Shown: in pieces, positions 25,739 to 34,091 of the stretch
Layout: every line of letters starts with the position of its first letter
Numbering within the stretch: position 1 is the first letter of the stretch
Assembly (NCBI RefSeq): GCF_023701945.1
Contig: NZ_JABAEF010000026.1
Coordinates: 1 to 64,000 of the forward strand
DNA length: 64,000 nucleotides
Direction: 5' to 3'
From: Rhizobium sp. CG5
Lineage (GTDB): Bacteria; Pseudomonadota; Alphaproteobacteria; Rhizobiales; Rhizobiaceae
Made by a program: the position numbers and the translations under genes
Notes under the pieces: generated by a model
What the model was told of the DNA's origin: nothing
The model's database searches: none
Seen by the model: the letters and a program-made list of their open reading frames with translations, nothing else

Positions 25739-26589
25739 GCGATATCTACATGAGCCTTCAACCGGCCCGGGTCGGGACCGCCCGGGACTGGCAGCTGATC
25801 ATCGGCTGCGCCATCCTCTTCATCCTCGCGGGCGCAGCGATCGCCGCACCGATCCTCGCGCCCTTCGGCCCCTGGGAACTGGCCGGCCGTGCCTATCTGC
25901 CGCCCTTATCCGGTCCACATCTTCTGGGAACGGACACGCTCGGCCGCGATGTCCTCTCAGGCGTCATCTACGGCGCGCGGGTTTCGCTGATCGTCGGTAT
26001 CGCCTCGACGGCGGCGGCGATCATGATCGGCACCATCGTCGGTGGGCTAGCCGGTTATTTCGGCGGCATCGTCGACGACTTGCTGATGCGCTTTACAGAA
26101 TTCCTGCAGACCATGCCCGGCCTTGCCCTGGCGCTGGTTATGGTCGCGGTCCTCGGCCCGTCCATGTGGTCGGTGGTCCTGGCGATCTCGCTTGTCACCT
26201 GGGCGCCGGTCGCACGCCTGATCCGGGCGGAATTCTTCTCGCTGCGCGGACGGGAATTCATCATGGCCGCCACGGTCATCGGCGAAAGCCACTGGAAGAT
26301 CATAACGTCGCACATGCTGCCGAACGCGCTCGCGCCGATCATCTCAGTCGGTTCGCTGAAGGTTGCGAGCGGCATCCTGACGGAATCGACCATCAGCTTC
26401 CTCGGGCTCGGCGACGTCAACCGGATTTCCTGGGGCATGATGATCGGGATGGCGCAGAGCAATCTCCGCGATGCCTGGTGGATGAGCGTCTTTCCGGGAC
26501 TTGCCCTCTTCGCGACGGTGCTGGCGCTGACCCTGATCTCTGATAGTCTCGCGCGCCTCTTGGGCATGCGCAAACAAAGCATGTTGTGA
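25735..26589 (+). CDS. ABC transporter permease, DppC/OppC type
   Basis: 284 residues. DppC hallmarks: the HLLGTDTLGRDVLSGVIYG segment after the first helix and the EAA-type loop (EFIMAATVIGESHWKIITSH). Five to six membrane helices. Coupled to the upstream permease by an ATGA overlap; heterodimerises with it to form the membrane channel. Confidence 0.94.
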   Translation: MSDIYMSLQPARVGTARDWQLIIGCAILFILAGAAIAAPILAPFGPWELAGRAYLPPLSGPHLLGTDTLGRDVLSGVIYGARVSLIVGIASTAAAIMIGTIVGGLAGYFGGIVDDLLMRFTEFLQTMPGLALALVMVAVLGPSMWSVVLAISLVTWAPVARLIRAEFFSLRGREFIMAATVIGESHWKIITSHMLPNALAPIISVGSLKVASGILTESTISFLGLGDVNRISWGMMIGMAQSNLRDAWWMSVFPGLALFATVLALTLISDSLARLLGMRKQSML

Positions 26590-26593
26590 GGTG

Positions 26594-28240
26594 ATGATGC
26601 TCAAGATCGAAAAACTCAGCGTTGGCCTGCCAGCGGGCGCAGACCGCCCCTTCGCGGTCCGCAACGTATCCCTGACCATTCCCCTCGGCACCACGCTTTG
26701 CGTCGTCGGCGAGTCCGGCTCGGGAAAATCGGTCATCGGCCAGACAATTGCCGGCCTTCAGCCGCATGTCCTGCGCAGTGCGACAAGCGGCTCGGTCATC
26801 CTGAACGACAGGAACCTGACCGCACTGACGGAACGCGAATGGCAGACGGTGCGGGGCTGCGATGTAGGCATGGTATTCCAGGAGCCGATGACGGCGCTCA
26901 ACCCGCTCATGCCTGTCGGAAAGCAGATTGCCGAGGTTTTCCGCTCGCACGGCATGTCCTGCAGCAAGGCGGAAGCGCGCGACCGGGTGCATCATCTCCT
27001 CGAACGGGTCGGAATTCACGATCCGAAACGCATCGCCAATTCCTACAGCTTCCGGATTTCCGGCGGCCAGCGCCAGCGCGTGATGATCGCCATGGCCGTG
27101 GCTATGAAGCCGAAAGTTCTGATCGCAGATGAGCCTACAACGGCACTCGATGTCACGACGCAGCGCCAGGTCCTCGATCTGCTCGGCGACCTACAGTCAG
27201 AGACTGGAATGGCGCTGGTTTTCGTTACCCATGATTTCGGCATCGTCGCCGACATTGCCGACGACGTCGCGGTCATGCAGCATGGAGAACTCGTCGAATA
27301 CGGCAAGCGGGACGAGATCCTGACACGGCCGCAACAGGCCTATACGCGCAAGCTGCTCGACGCCGTACCAAGGCTCGACGCCTGTCGGCCGATTGCTGCC
27401 GAGCGGCAGGCTCCGGTCGTCGATATCATTGGCCTCAGCAAGCGATATACGATCTCCGACGGCTTCCTGCGTCAGCGGCGAATTCACGCCCTGGACGATA
27501 TCTCGTTCAAGATCTGCAAGGGCGAGGTCGTGTCACTCGTCGGAGAGTCCGGATCGGGAAAGTCGACCATTGCCCGCTGCCTGACACGGCTGCAATCGAT
27601 CGACGGCGGCGAAATCAGGCTGGACGGCGTCAACATAATGTCGCTGAAGGGCGATGCATTGAAGGTTGCCCGCCGCCGCATCCAGATCATTTTCCAAGAC
27701 CCTTACGGATCACTTGATCCGAGACAGCGCGTCATTGATGCCGTCGCGGCCGGGCCGATCGCCCATGGCACGTCCAAAAAGCAGGCCCACGCAGAAGCGG
27801 CCGATCTGCTCGGTCTGGTGGGTCTGGGCAGAACGGCGCTCGACCGTTACCCGCACGAGTTTTCGGGCGGGCAGCGGCAAAGAATCGGGATTGCCCGCGC
27901 GCTGGCCCTGAAGCCGGATCTCCTTATCGCCGACGAGGCCGTGTCTGCGCTGGATGTCACCGTTCAGGCGCAGGTACTTGATCTGCTCGCCAGCCTGCGC
28001 GATCAGCTCGGCTTGACCATGCTGTTCATCACACATGACCTGCGCGTAGCTGGCAAGGTCAGCGATCGCATCATCGTGTTGAAGCAGGGCAAGATCGTCG
28101 AGGAGGATTACGCGCGCACCATGTTCTCCTCGCCGCGCGAGGACTATACCCGCACATTGCTGACGACGATCCCCGGTCTGGGCACGATCTTCAATGATTG
28201 TACCTGCGATCCTCTCGGCAACGTCACGGCAAGGCATTAA
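26594..28240 (+). CDS. fused ABC transporter ATPase, DppD-DppF type
   Basis: About 548 residues with two complete nucleotide-binding domains. Walker A GESGSGKS occurs in each half (about residues 39 and 315), with signatures ISGGQRQR and FSGGQRQR and Walker B segments VLIADEPTT and LLIADEAVS. The N-terminal half is DppD-like and the C-terminal half DppF-like, so one polypeptide serves both sites. GTG, ATG and ATG are consecutive at the start; the second or third fits the GAGG ribosome site best. It follows the permease by a few bases. Confidence 0.94.
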   Translation: MMLKIEKLSVGLPAGADRPFAVRNVSLTIPLGTTLCVVGESGSGKSVIGQTIAGLQPHVLRSATSGSVILNDRNLTALTEREWQTVRGCDVGMVFQEPMTALNPLMPVGKQIAEVFRSHGMSCSKAEARDRVHHLLERVGIHDPKRIANSYSFRISGGQRQRVMIAMAVAMKPKVLIADEPTTALDVTTQRQVLDLLGDLQSETGMALVFVTHDFGIVADIADDVAVMQHGELVEYGKRDEILTRPQQAYTRKLLDAVPRLDACRPIAAERQAPVVDIIGLSKRYTISDGFLRQRRIHALDDISFKICKGEVVSLVGESGSGKSTIARCLTRLQSIDGGEIRLDGVNIMSLKGDALKVARRRIQIIFQDPYGSLDPRQRVIDAVAAGPIAHGTSKKQAHAEAADLLGLVGLGRTALDRYPHEFSGGQRQRIGIARALALKPDLLIADEAVSALDVTVQAQVLDLLASLRDQLGLTMLFITHDLRVAGKVSDRIIVLKQGKIVEEDYARTMFSSPREDYTRTLLTTIPGLGTIFNDCTCDPLGNVTARH

Positions 28241-28241
28241 G

Positions 28242-29390
28242 ATGGTGAACGCCGATCTCTCCACCGTCATGCAATCCTGGCGCAAGGAACTGCATCGATT
28301 TCCGGAACTCGGCTACCAGGAGTTCACAACCGCCGAATTTCTGCAAGCCAGATTGTCGGAATTTGGACTGGAATTTTTCAGCGGCATTGCAGGCACAGGC
28401 ATTGTCGCTCGGCTGGCCGGCCAAGGTCTTTCGCCGGCGATCGGTCTGAGAGCCGATATGGATGCGCTCCCAATTCAGGAACATACCGGCCTGGATTATG
28501 CCTCAACCAACACGGGCGTGATGCACGCGTGCGGCCATGACGGCCACATGGCCATGCTCCTCGGCGCGGCGCTCGAGATTTCACGCATGCCCCGCCCTCC
28601 TGGTGACGTGTATTTCATCTTCCAGCCTGCGGAAGAAATCGGCGCGGGCGCCAGGCGCATGATCGAGGACGGTCTCTTCAAGATAGCGCCGGTCGAAAAG
28701 ATCTTCGGTCTGCACAACTGGCCGGATCTGCCACAAGGGCTGTTTTCCGTCTGCAACGGCGCGCAGATGGCGTCCGTCGACTATTTCGACGTCACCATTT
28801 CCGGCAAGGGCTGCCACGCCGCCATGCCGCACTCGGGCAATGACAGTCTTCTCGCGGCAAGCCAGATCCACCAGATGCTGCAGAGCATTGCGTCCCGCAA
28901 TCTCGATCCATTGGAGAGCGGCGTGGTTTCGGTTACCCAGATTCACGGTGGGGAGGCCTATAACGTCCTGCCGGAAACGACGGTCATGCGGGGATGCACG
29001 CGCAGCCTCGCGGTCGCGGTTGGCCGTAAGATCGAGGCGAGGATGGCGGAGATTTGCGTCGGGGTGGCCGGTTCGCTCGGCGTAACCGTGCAGCTGGACT
29101 ATCGCCATGGCTATCCGGTGCTCGTCAATACGAACGCCGAGGTAACTGTAGCCAAATCGGCAGCAGCGGCTTCTTTCGGGGGCTCGATGATCGATCTTGC
29201 GCCAAGCCCCTCCATGGCGTCCGAAGATTTTGCCTTCATGCTCAACGAGTGCCCCGGCGCATATGCATTTCTAGGTGCGGGCGATGATACAAATAGCAGG
29301 CTTCATAGCCCGGCCTATCGTTTCAACGATTCCATCCTGCCGCTCGGTGCGGACTGGTGGGTGACGCTCGCCCACCAGAACCGTGGCTGA
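28242..29390 (+). CDS. M20-family amidohydrolase (hippurate hydrolase / IAA-amino-acid hydrolase type)
   Basis: 382 residues from ATG 28242, one base after the ATPase stop. Signature segments: ELHRFPELGYQEFTT, GLRADMDALPIQEHTGLDY, MHACGHDGHMAMLLGAAL (metal ligands Cys and His), FQPAEEIGAGA and near the end MASEDFAFML. These enzymes hydrolyse N-acyl amino acids in the cytoplasm. As last gene of the uptake/catabolic operon it would remove an N-acyl group, either from the imported compound or from one acetylated by the GNAT protein (inference). Confidence 0.92.
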   Translation: MVNADLSTVMQSWRKELHRFPELGYQEFTTAEFLQARLSEFGLEFFSGIAGTGIVARLAGQGLSPAIGLRADMDALPIQEHTGLDYASTNTGVMHACGHDGHMAMLLGAALEISRMPRPPGDVYFIFQPAEEIGAGARRMIEDGLFKIAPVEKIFGLHNWPDLPQGLFSVCNGAQMASVDYFDVTISGKGCHAAMPHSGNDSLLAASQIHQMLQSIASRNLDPLESGVVSVTQIHGGEAYNVLPETTVMRGCTRSLAVAVGRKIEARMAEICVGVAGSLGVTVQLDYRHGYPVLVNTNAEVTVAKSAAAASFGGSMIDLAPSPSMASEDFAFMLNECPGAYAFLGAGDDTNSRLHSPAYRFNDSILPLGADWWVTLAHQNRG

Positions 29391-29475
29391 TATTTTTTAT
29401 AACGGTGTTGGAATCCCTCTTGCTCCTCCAGTCGCTATACGAATTACGCTGCTCTCCAGTGAAAAGGAGATCGTC

Positions 29476-32034
29476 ATGAATCAGATTGATTCCCGGGGTT
29501 TGAGTTCTGGTCAACCGCATACTTTCCGCGTCGAAGGCATGGATTGCGCCAGCTGCGCCGCGACTATAACAAAAGCTGTCGGGCAGTTGCCGGGTGTGTT
29601 CGACCTGAAAGTTTCCATTGGACGTGAAACCATGTCACTGATGCTCGACGAACGGCAGACACCCGTGGATCGTCTTGAGGCCGTCGTCAAGAAACTGGGC
29701 TTCAGGCCCAAGATATTGAGTGCCCCCGCGTCTGCCGCCGCCGAAGAAACGGCGGGAGGCTGCGGATGCGGCCACGATCACGGGCATAGCCACGGACATG
29801 ATCATAGCCATGACCATGCGGGGCATTCCCATGCTGGTCACGAACTTCGCGACACACCGGCGATAGCCCAGAAAGCGGGAGAACTCGCCTATCGGGTCGA
29901 GGGCATGGATTGCGCCAGCTGCGCGGCCACCATCACCTCGGCGATCGGCAAGATGCCCGGCGTTTCCGGCATCAATATTTCCGTCGCGCGCGAGCGCATG
30001 ACGCTGACCCTCGATGAGTCCACAACGCCGCGGGATACGCTCGAAGGCGCGATCCGTAAGCTCGGTTTCCGGCCGAGGCTGCAGCTGGAAGCCGCGACCG
30101 CGACCGTCACGCAGATACGACCTGTAGAATCCGTCGCATCGCTGGAGCCGGCGAAGTCGAACTCGAGTGGGCTTTGGGGCCAATCCAAGGTTCGTCATGC
30201 GGCCATGGGTCTATTATTGATCGCGTTGTCTTTTGCCGTCGGGCATTTCTATCCCGATTATGGCCGATATGCCTTCATGGCCACGACGCTTGTCACGCTA
30301 TTCCCTATCGCCCGGCGGGCGTTCGTGGCGTTGCGGTTCGGCGTACCGTTCACGATCCAGATGCTGCTTACGCTAGCCGCCCTCGGCGCGCTCTTCATAG
30401 ACGAGGGCGAAGAAGCCGCAATCGTCGTGCTGTTCTTCTCAATCGGGGAAGTGCTCGAAGGTCTTGCCGCCGCACGTGCCCGTTCTGGCATCAAGGCGCT
30501 CGGCTCCCTCATTCCGCGCGTGGCCACCGTCGAAGAAAATGGTCATCTCCGCGATATCGCTGCCGAAAGCCTACAGATCGGACAGACCATATTGTGCCGT
30601 CCAGGCGAACGCATCCCGGCCGATGGCGTGGTCATTTCGGGTTCGTCGAGCGTCGATGAATCCCCTATGACAGGCGAAAGCATCCCCGTTCCGAAAGAAC
30701 CCGACAGCCGCGTCTTCGCCGGCTCCATCAATCACGATGCTCCCCTGCGCGTCCGTGTGGACCGGTCTGCAAACGACAATACGATCGCACGGATCATTGC
30801 ACTGGTTGAAGAGGCTCAGGATTCCAAGGCGCCCACCGAACGCTTCATCGACTCTTTCTCCCGCATCTACATGCCGGCCATCGTCCTCATCGCGACCCTC
30901 GTCGCCGTCGTGCCGCCGCTTGTCGGCCTCGGCGATTGGGAAACCTGGATCTACCGAGCTCTTGCACTCCTTCTGATTGGTTGCCCCTGTGCGCTCGTCA
31001 TCTCGGTTCCGGCTGCAATCGCTGCAAGCCTTGCCACCGGCACCAAGCGCGGCATGCTCATCAAGGGCGGCGCTGTCATCGAAGCTCTGGCGAAGGCGCA
31101 AGTCGTGGCCTTCGACAAGACAGGTACCCTCACCCAGGGCAAGCCGCAGGTAACCGAGGTTATCGCCGCCAGTGGAGACGGCCAGGCGCTTCTCACCGTA
31201 GCAAATGCGATGGAACGGGAATCCAGCCATCCGCTCGCGGAAGCGATTTGCCGTCACGCATCTGAAAAAGGCGTCGGCCAGCGCGTGGCTGCCAATGTCC
31301 GCAACGTTGCCGGACGCGGAATGGAGGGCATTGTCGACGGCCGTTCCGTCTTCATCGGTGCGCCACGCTTCATCGACAGCTATGGCAAGCTCTCAGCGGC
31401 CCAATCCGAGGCCATTCAGAGGCTGGAAGGCGAAGGCAATACGATTGCGGTGGTGATTGTCGATGGAGAGGCTCTCGGCCTGATCGCCATGCGCGACGAG
31501 CCGCGAAGCGATGCGCTGGAGGGTGTCAGGGCGTTGACCGAGCTCGGCATCGAATGCGTGATGCTGACTGGCGACAACAAGGCTACCGGCAATGCCATCG
31601 GTAAGAAACTTGGTGTCACAGTTCATGCCGAACTCCTGCCAGAGGATAAGGTGCAGCAGGTCGCGAAGATGACAGCGTCACGCACAGTCGTGATGGTCGG
31701 AGATGGCATTAACGATGCGCCGGCACTGGCAATGGCCAATGTGGGCATCGCGATCGGATCGGGCACGGACGTGGCCATGGAAGCCGCCGACGCCGCCCTG
31801 ATGCGCAACAAGATCACCGACATCGCCGGCATGGTTCGGCTGTCGCGCGCGACCATGCGCAATATCCGCCAGAATGTCCTCATCGCGCTCGGCCTGAAGG
31901 TGATCTTCTTGGTGACCACGGTCACTGGTATTTCTGGCCTCTGGATCGCCGTCTTCGCAGATACTGGCGCGACGGTGCTGGTGACGCTGAATGCCATGCG
32001 CCTCCTGCGCTTCAAAGATGACGCTAAATCCTGA
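29476..32034 (+). CDS. ZntA-type P1B ATPase exporting Zn/Cd/Pb
   Basis: 852 residues from the ATG at 29476 (AAAGGAG upstream). Two heavy-metal-associated domains each carry GMDCASC (about 21-27 and 143-149). Between them is a linker very rich in His, Gly and Asp (about 95-125). The membrane CPC motif is Cys503-Pro-Cys505, the phosphorylated Asp547 lies in DKTGTLT, and VGDGINDAPAL is the hinge. The last helix contains the Asp of FADTGATVLVTLNAMRLL typical of the Zn/Cd/Pb group rather than Cu ATPases. It probably works with the MerR/MFS pair at 15 kb; no clear MerR promoter was identifiable upstream. Confidence 0.95.
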   Translation: MNQIDSRGLSSGQPHTFRVEGMDCASCAATITKAVGQLPGVFDLKVSIGRETMSLMLDERQTPVDRLEAVVKKLGFRPKILSAPASAAAEETAGGCGCGHDHGHSHGHDHSHDHAGHSHAGHELRDTPAIAQKAGELAYRVEGMDCASCAATITSAIGKMPGVSGINISVARERMTLTLDESTTPRDTLEGAIRKLGFRPRLQLEAATATVTQIRPVESVASLEPAKSNSSGLWGQSKVRHAAMGLLLIALSFAVGHFYPDYGRYAFMATTLVTLFPIARRAFVALRFGVPFTIQMLLTLAALGALFIDEGEEAAIVVLFFSIGEVLEGLAAARARSGIKALGSLIPRVATVEENGHLRDIAAESLQIGQTILCRPGERIPADGVVISGSSSVDESPMTGESIPVPKEPDSRVFAGSINHDAPLRVRVDRSANDNTIARIIALVEEAQDSKAPTERFIDSFSRIYMPAIVLIATLVAVVPPLVGLGDWETWIYRALALLLIGCPCALVISVPAAIAASLATGTKRGMLIKGGAVIEALAKAQVVAFDKTGTLTQGKPQVTEVIAASGDGQALLTVANAMERESSHPLAEAICRHASEKGVGQRVAANVRNVAGRGMEGIVDGRSVFIGAPRFIDSYGKLSAAQSEAIQRLEGEGNTIAVVIVDGEALGLIAMRDEPRSDALEGVRALTELGIECVMLTGDNKATGNAIGKKLGVTVHAELLPEDKVQQVAKMTASRTVVMVGDGINDAPALAMANVGIAIGSGTDVAMEAADAALMRNKITDIAGMVRLSRATMRNIRQNVLIALGLKVIFLVTTVTGISGLWIAVFADTGATVLVTLNAMRLLRFKDDAKS

Positions 32035-32048
32035 TGGAGGGAAATCCG

Positions 32049-32696
32049 ATGACCGGTACAAGGACATCCGTAAAGCCTGAACGCTTCAAGCTCACAGACA
32101 ACCAGTTCGTGCATATCGAACGCAGAGACGACGATGGCTGGGTGATAGCATTCAGCGACCGTAACGGAACCACTCTGCCCACGCCCGGTGCTTTCTCGGT
32201 CGAGGCGTCGAGCAGCGACCATGTCGTCAGAACGCTGAAGCTTGCCCCCGGCGAAAGACCGGATACCACCAATGCCAGCGGCTGGGTGGAGTTCGCCACC
32301 CATGCCCGCATCGCGCTGGAAACGGAAAACGGTCTTCTGCTACGGCAGTTTCGGCTATCCGGAACCTCGGAGGTTGCCGCCGACAGAGGTCCGCTTGGGG
32401 GAGAAGCGGTCGACATGGGCCATGGCGCTTCGGTTGAGCTTTTGCGTCAAAGCACTGACCACTGGTCGATCGTCTTCTACGAGGATGGCGTCGAAACAGC
32501 CACACCCGAGGCATCGCTGATCACCGTCGAAATCATCGATGACAAAGGCGACGTTCAGGTCTTCCCAACCAGAGACGGAGAAAACCCGACGGTTCTGGTG
32601 ACGGACATTTCATGCATCGTGCCGGCTCGCGTTCGCATCGCATGGTCGCATGGCGACCATGCGCATCGCCGCGAATTCGACCTGGCGCGAACCTGA
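32049..32696 (+). CDS. hypothetical protein downstream of the metal ATPase, 215 aa
   Basis: The ATG at 32049 is preceded by GGAGGG, so it is preferred to the one overlapping the ATPase stop at 32034. The protein is soluble, acidic and beta-rich, with two similar halves each of about 100 residues containing HIERRDDDGWVIAF / LLRQSTDHWSIVFYE-type strands, suggesting an internal duplication. A His pair sits near the end (SHGDHAHRREFD). No family recognised. Position 15 bp after the ATPase gene implies shared expression under metal stress. Confidence 0.65.
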   Translation: MTGTRTSVKPERFKLTDNQFVHIERRDDDGWVIAFSDRNGTTLPTPGAFSVEASSSDHVVRTLKLAPGERPDTTNASGWVEFATHARIALETENGLLLRQFRLSGTSEVAADRGPLGGEAVDMGHGASVELLRQSTDHWSIVFYEDGVETATPEASLITVEIIDDKGDVQVFPTRDGENPTVLVTDISCIVPARVRIAWSHGDHAHRREFDLART

Positions 32697-32936
32697 ACTT
32701 TCAAAATATGGCAATACCCGCAGAAACCATGTTTTGCATAGTCATGTTTTCTGCCTACGCCTCCTGTAAGGAAAAGAATAATGCAGACTCTCCTTCAACT
32801 GTAGCAGCACTCCACAGACGGTATCTCCACCGCGGCATTATCTATCGTTCGCAGGACGAGGCGAGCTGGTTTCTACGATCGGAGGGAATCTCTGGACGCC
32901 TTAGCATGCGGACAAAAAGCCAAGGCAATTGTCGCA

Positions 32937-33194
32937 GTGCTCGAAGCGCGCCTGGGTGTGAAGGCCACGCACACCATTTATAAAGGCGGGCCGATTCTGA
33001 AGTCCGTCATCGACACCATCTACAGCGAGGGCCGTGGTCGGGCAATTCACGGAACAAGTGACAATATTGGCCACGATTGGACCACGACTCGAAGTCATGC
33101 GGGGGCTCTCGCGCGATTGGCTCGATTCGCTTCGCTGCATTGGGCTGGGGTGAACCCCGGAGCTAATGATGATCCATCGCTCATCAAGAGTTAA
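32937..33194 (+). pseudogene. fragment of a HEPN-like protein (C-terminal part)
   Basis: The frame is open from about 32823 but lacks a good start; the recognisable part reads LEARLGVKATHTIYKGGP...TIYSEGRGRAIHGTSDNIG and ends ARFASLHWAGVNP. RGRAIH fits the Rx4-6H motif of HEPN domains in RNA-targeting toxins and abortive-infection proteins. Family assignment is tentative and the N-terminal half seems missing. The surrounding stretches 32697-32936 and 33195-33391 contain nothing else I can name. Confidence 0.3.
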
Positions 33195-33391
33195 AGATGA
33201 TCAATTTTGGCCGACGTTGGATTGAGTGCACAGTTTTCATGAGCCAACTGGCGGCCTCCCAATGCGGGGTCAATGACATTCATGTCGCGCGAAGCCGCCG
33301 GCAGCTTTCAGGAAGGCGCGACGTGGCCATCTATGACCGGCATGGAGGGGCTAAGCGGTCATTTGCAGCGTGCCCGACAGCGTGAGTCCGA

Positions 33392-33820
33392 TCAAATAGC
33401 CGAAGGTCCGCTACCGAGACTAAGGAGGTCCGTCATAACAGCCCGAATTTGCGGCCATAGAAATTCATCGTTTGGACTGCCTTCTCCCATAGCAAGAACA
33501 GCATGCAGCTTTGCGGCCGCACCGGCAACCGAGTGAGCCGGTTTAGAAAACAGGTCATTCAATCGTTCGCCCCACATCACAAACGCGTCTTCCTCCGCTT
33601 GCTTGGCGCGGCTGTATCCCATCCGCTCGTCCAGTGCGTCCCAAGCGGCTCGCCGCTCTGAAAAAACCGCCTTCGCCTGTACCTTTGCTTCTAAGTTTTC
33701 CGGCGCATCGCCAAACCGGCGGTCGATCTCCTCCATTGTGAAAGCCGCGACCACGCTTTTCTGATCGGGCATGGCAATGTCAACATGGGGAAACCCGACA
33801 GCAGCGATCAACGCGGAGGA
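33392..33820 (-). pseudogene. truncated paralogue of the 38.3-kb Tat-type hypothetical protein
   Basis: From about 33814 to the stop at 33392 the translation (AAVGFPHVDIAMPDQKSVV..., EIDRRFGDAPENLEAK, DALDERMGYSRAKQAEEDAF, KPAHSVAGAAAKLHAVLAMG) matches the C-terminal two thirds of the protein at 38307-38957, roughly 75% identity by eye. Upstream of 33820 the frame is open but unrelated and is antisense to an S41 peptidase fragment, so the 5' part has been replaced by a recombination junction. Confidence 0.8.
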
Positions 33821-34012
33821 GCGAACCCCGGCGGTCTGAATGACCTCGGTTCGGATCTCTTCGTTGTCGTGCCAACTGGCAGAGCTGAGAATCCGATAAC
33901 CCGCAGCAATTGGGGCGGCGTTGGCGTGCAGCCTGACGTTCACGCTACGCCTGAAGCCACTCAGGAAACTGCCATGGCCTTGGCGATTGGCGAGATAACC
34001 GCGATCAAATGA
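33815..34012 (+). pseudogene. 3' fragment of an S41-family peptidase gene
   Basis: Plus-strand translation gives VVVPTGRAENPITRSNWGGV followed by GVQPDVHATPEATQETA and a stop at 34012. This is the C-terminal signature of S41 (tail-specific/IRBP-type) peptidases (RAINPIT..NWEGTGV.PDV). Only about 65 codons remain; the rest was lost at the junction with the truncated paralogue at about 33815. Confidence 0.65.
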
Positions 34013-34033
34013 GGACACCGTGTTATCGCGGGA

Positions 34034-34068
34034 TCCTGAATTTCGTGTGCTGCAGAAGTCAGCTATAA
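34034..34068 (-). repeat. 35-bp repeat, inverted relative to 37382-37416
   Basis: Read on the minus strand it begins TTATAGCTGACTTCTGCAGC and ends AATTCAGGA; the plus strand at 37382-37416 begins TTATAGCTGAATTTTGCAGC and ends AATTCAGGA. About 29 of 35 positions agree by eye. The two copies face each other around the MFS-ArsR-FMN dehydrogenase segment and could be ends of a small mobile unit or solo transposon termini. Confidence 0.5.
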
Positions 34069-34091
34069 GATGCGAGCAGACCGTCTGAGAA

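Noticed and set aside
29391..29475. MerR-type promoter with 19-bp spacer upstream of the metal ATPase
   Set aside because: TTGCTC and TACGCT are 19 bp apart, but no clear dyad symmetry is present in the spacer, so it cannot be claimed.
29760..29850. Short DNA repeats that could look like a CRISPR or tandem array
   Set aside because: They are codons for the His/Gly/Asp-rich linker of the metal ATPase, not an array; no CRISPR repeats with regular spacers were seen anywhere.
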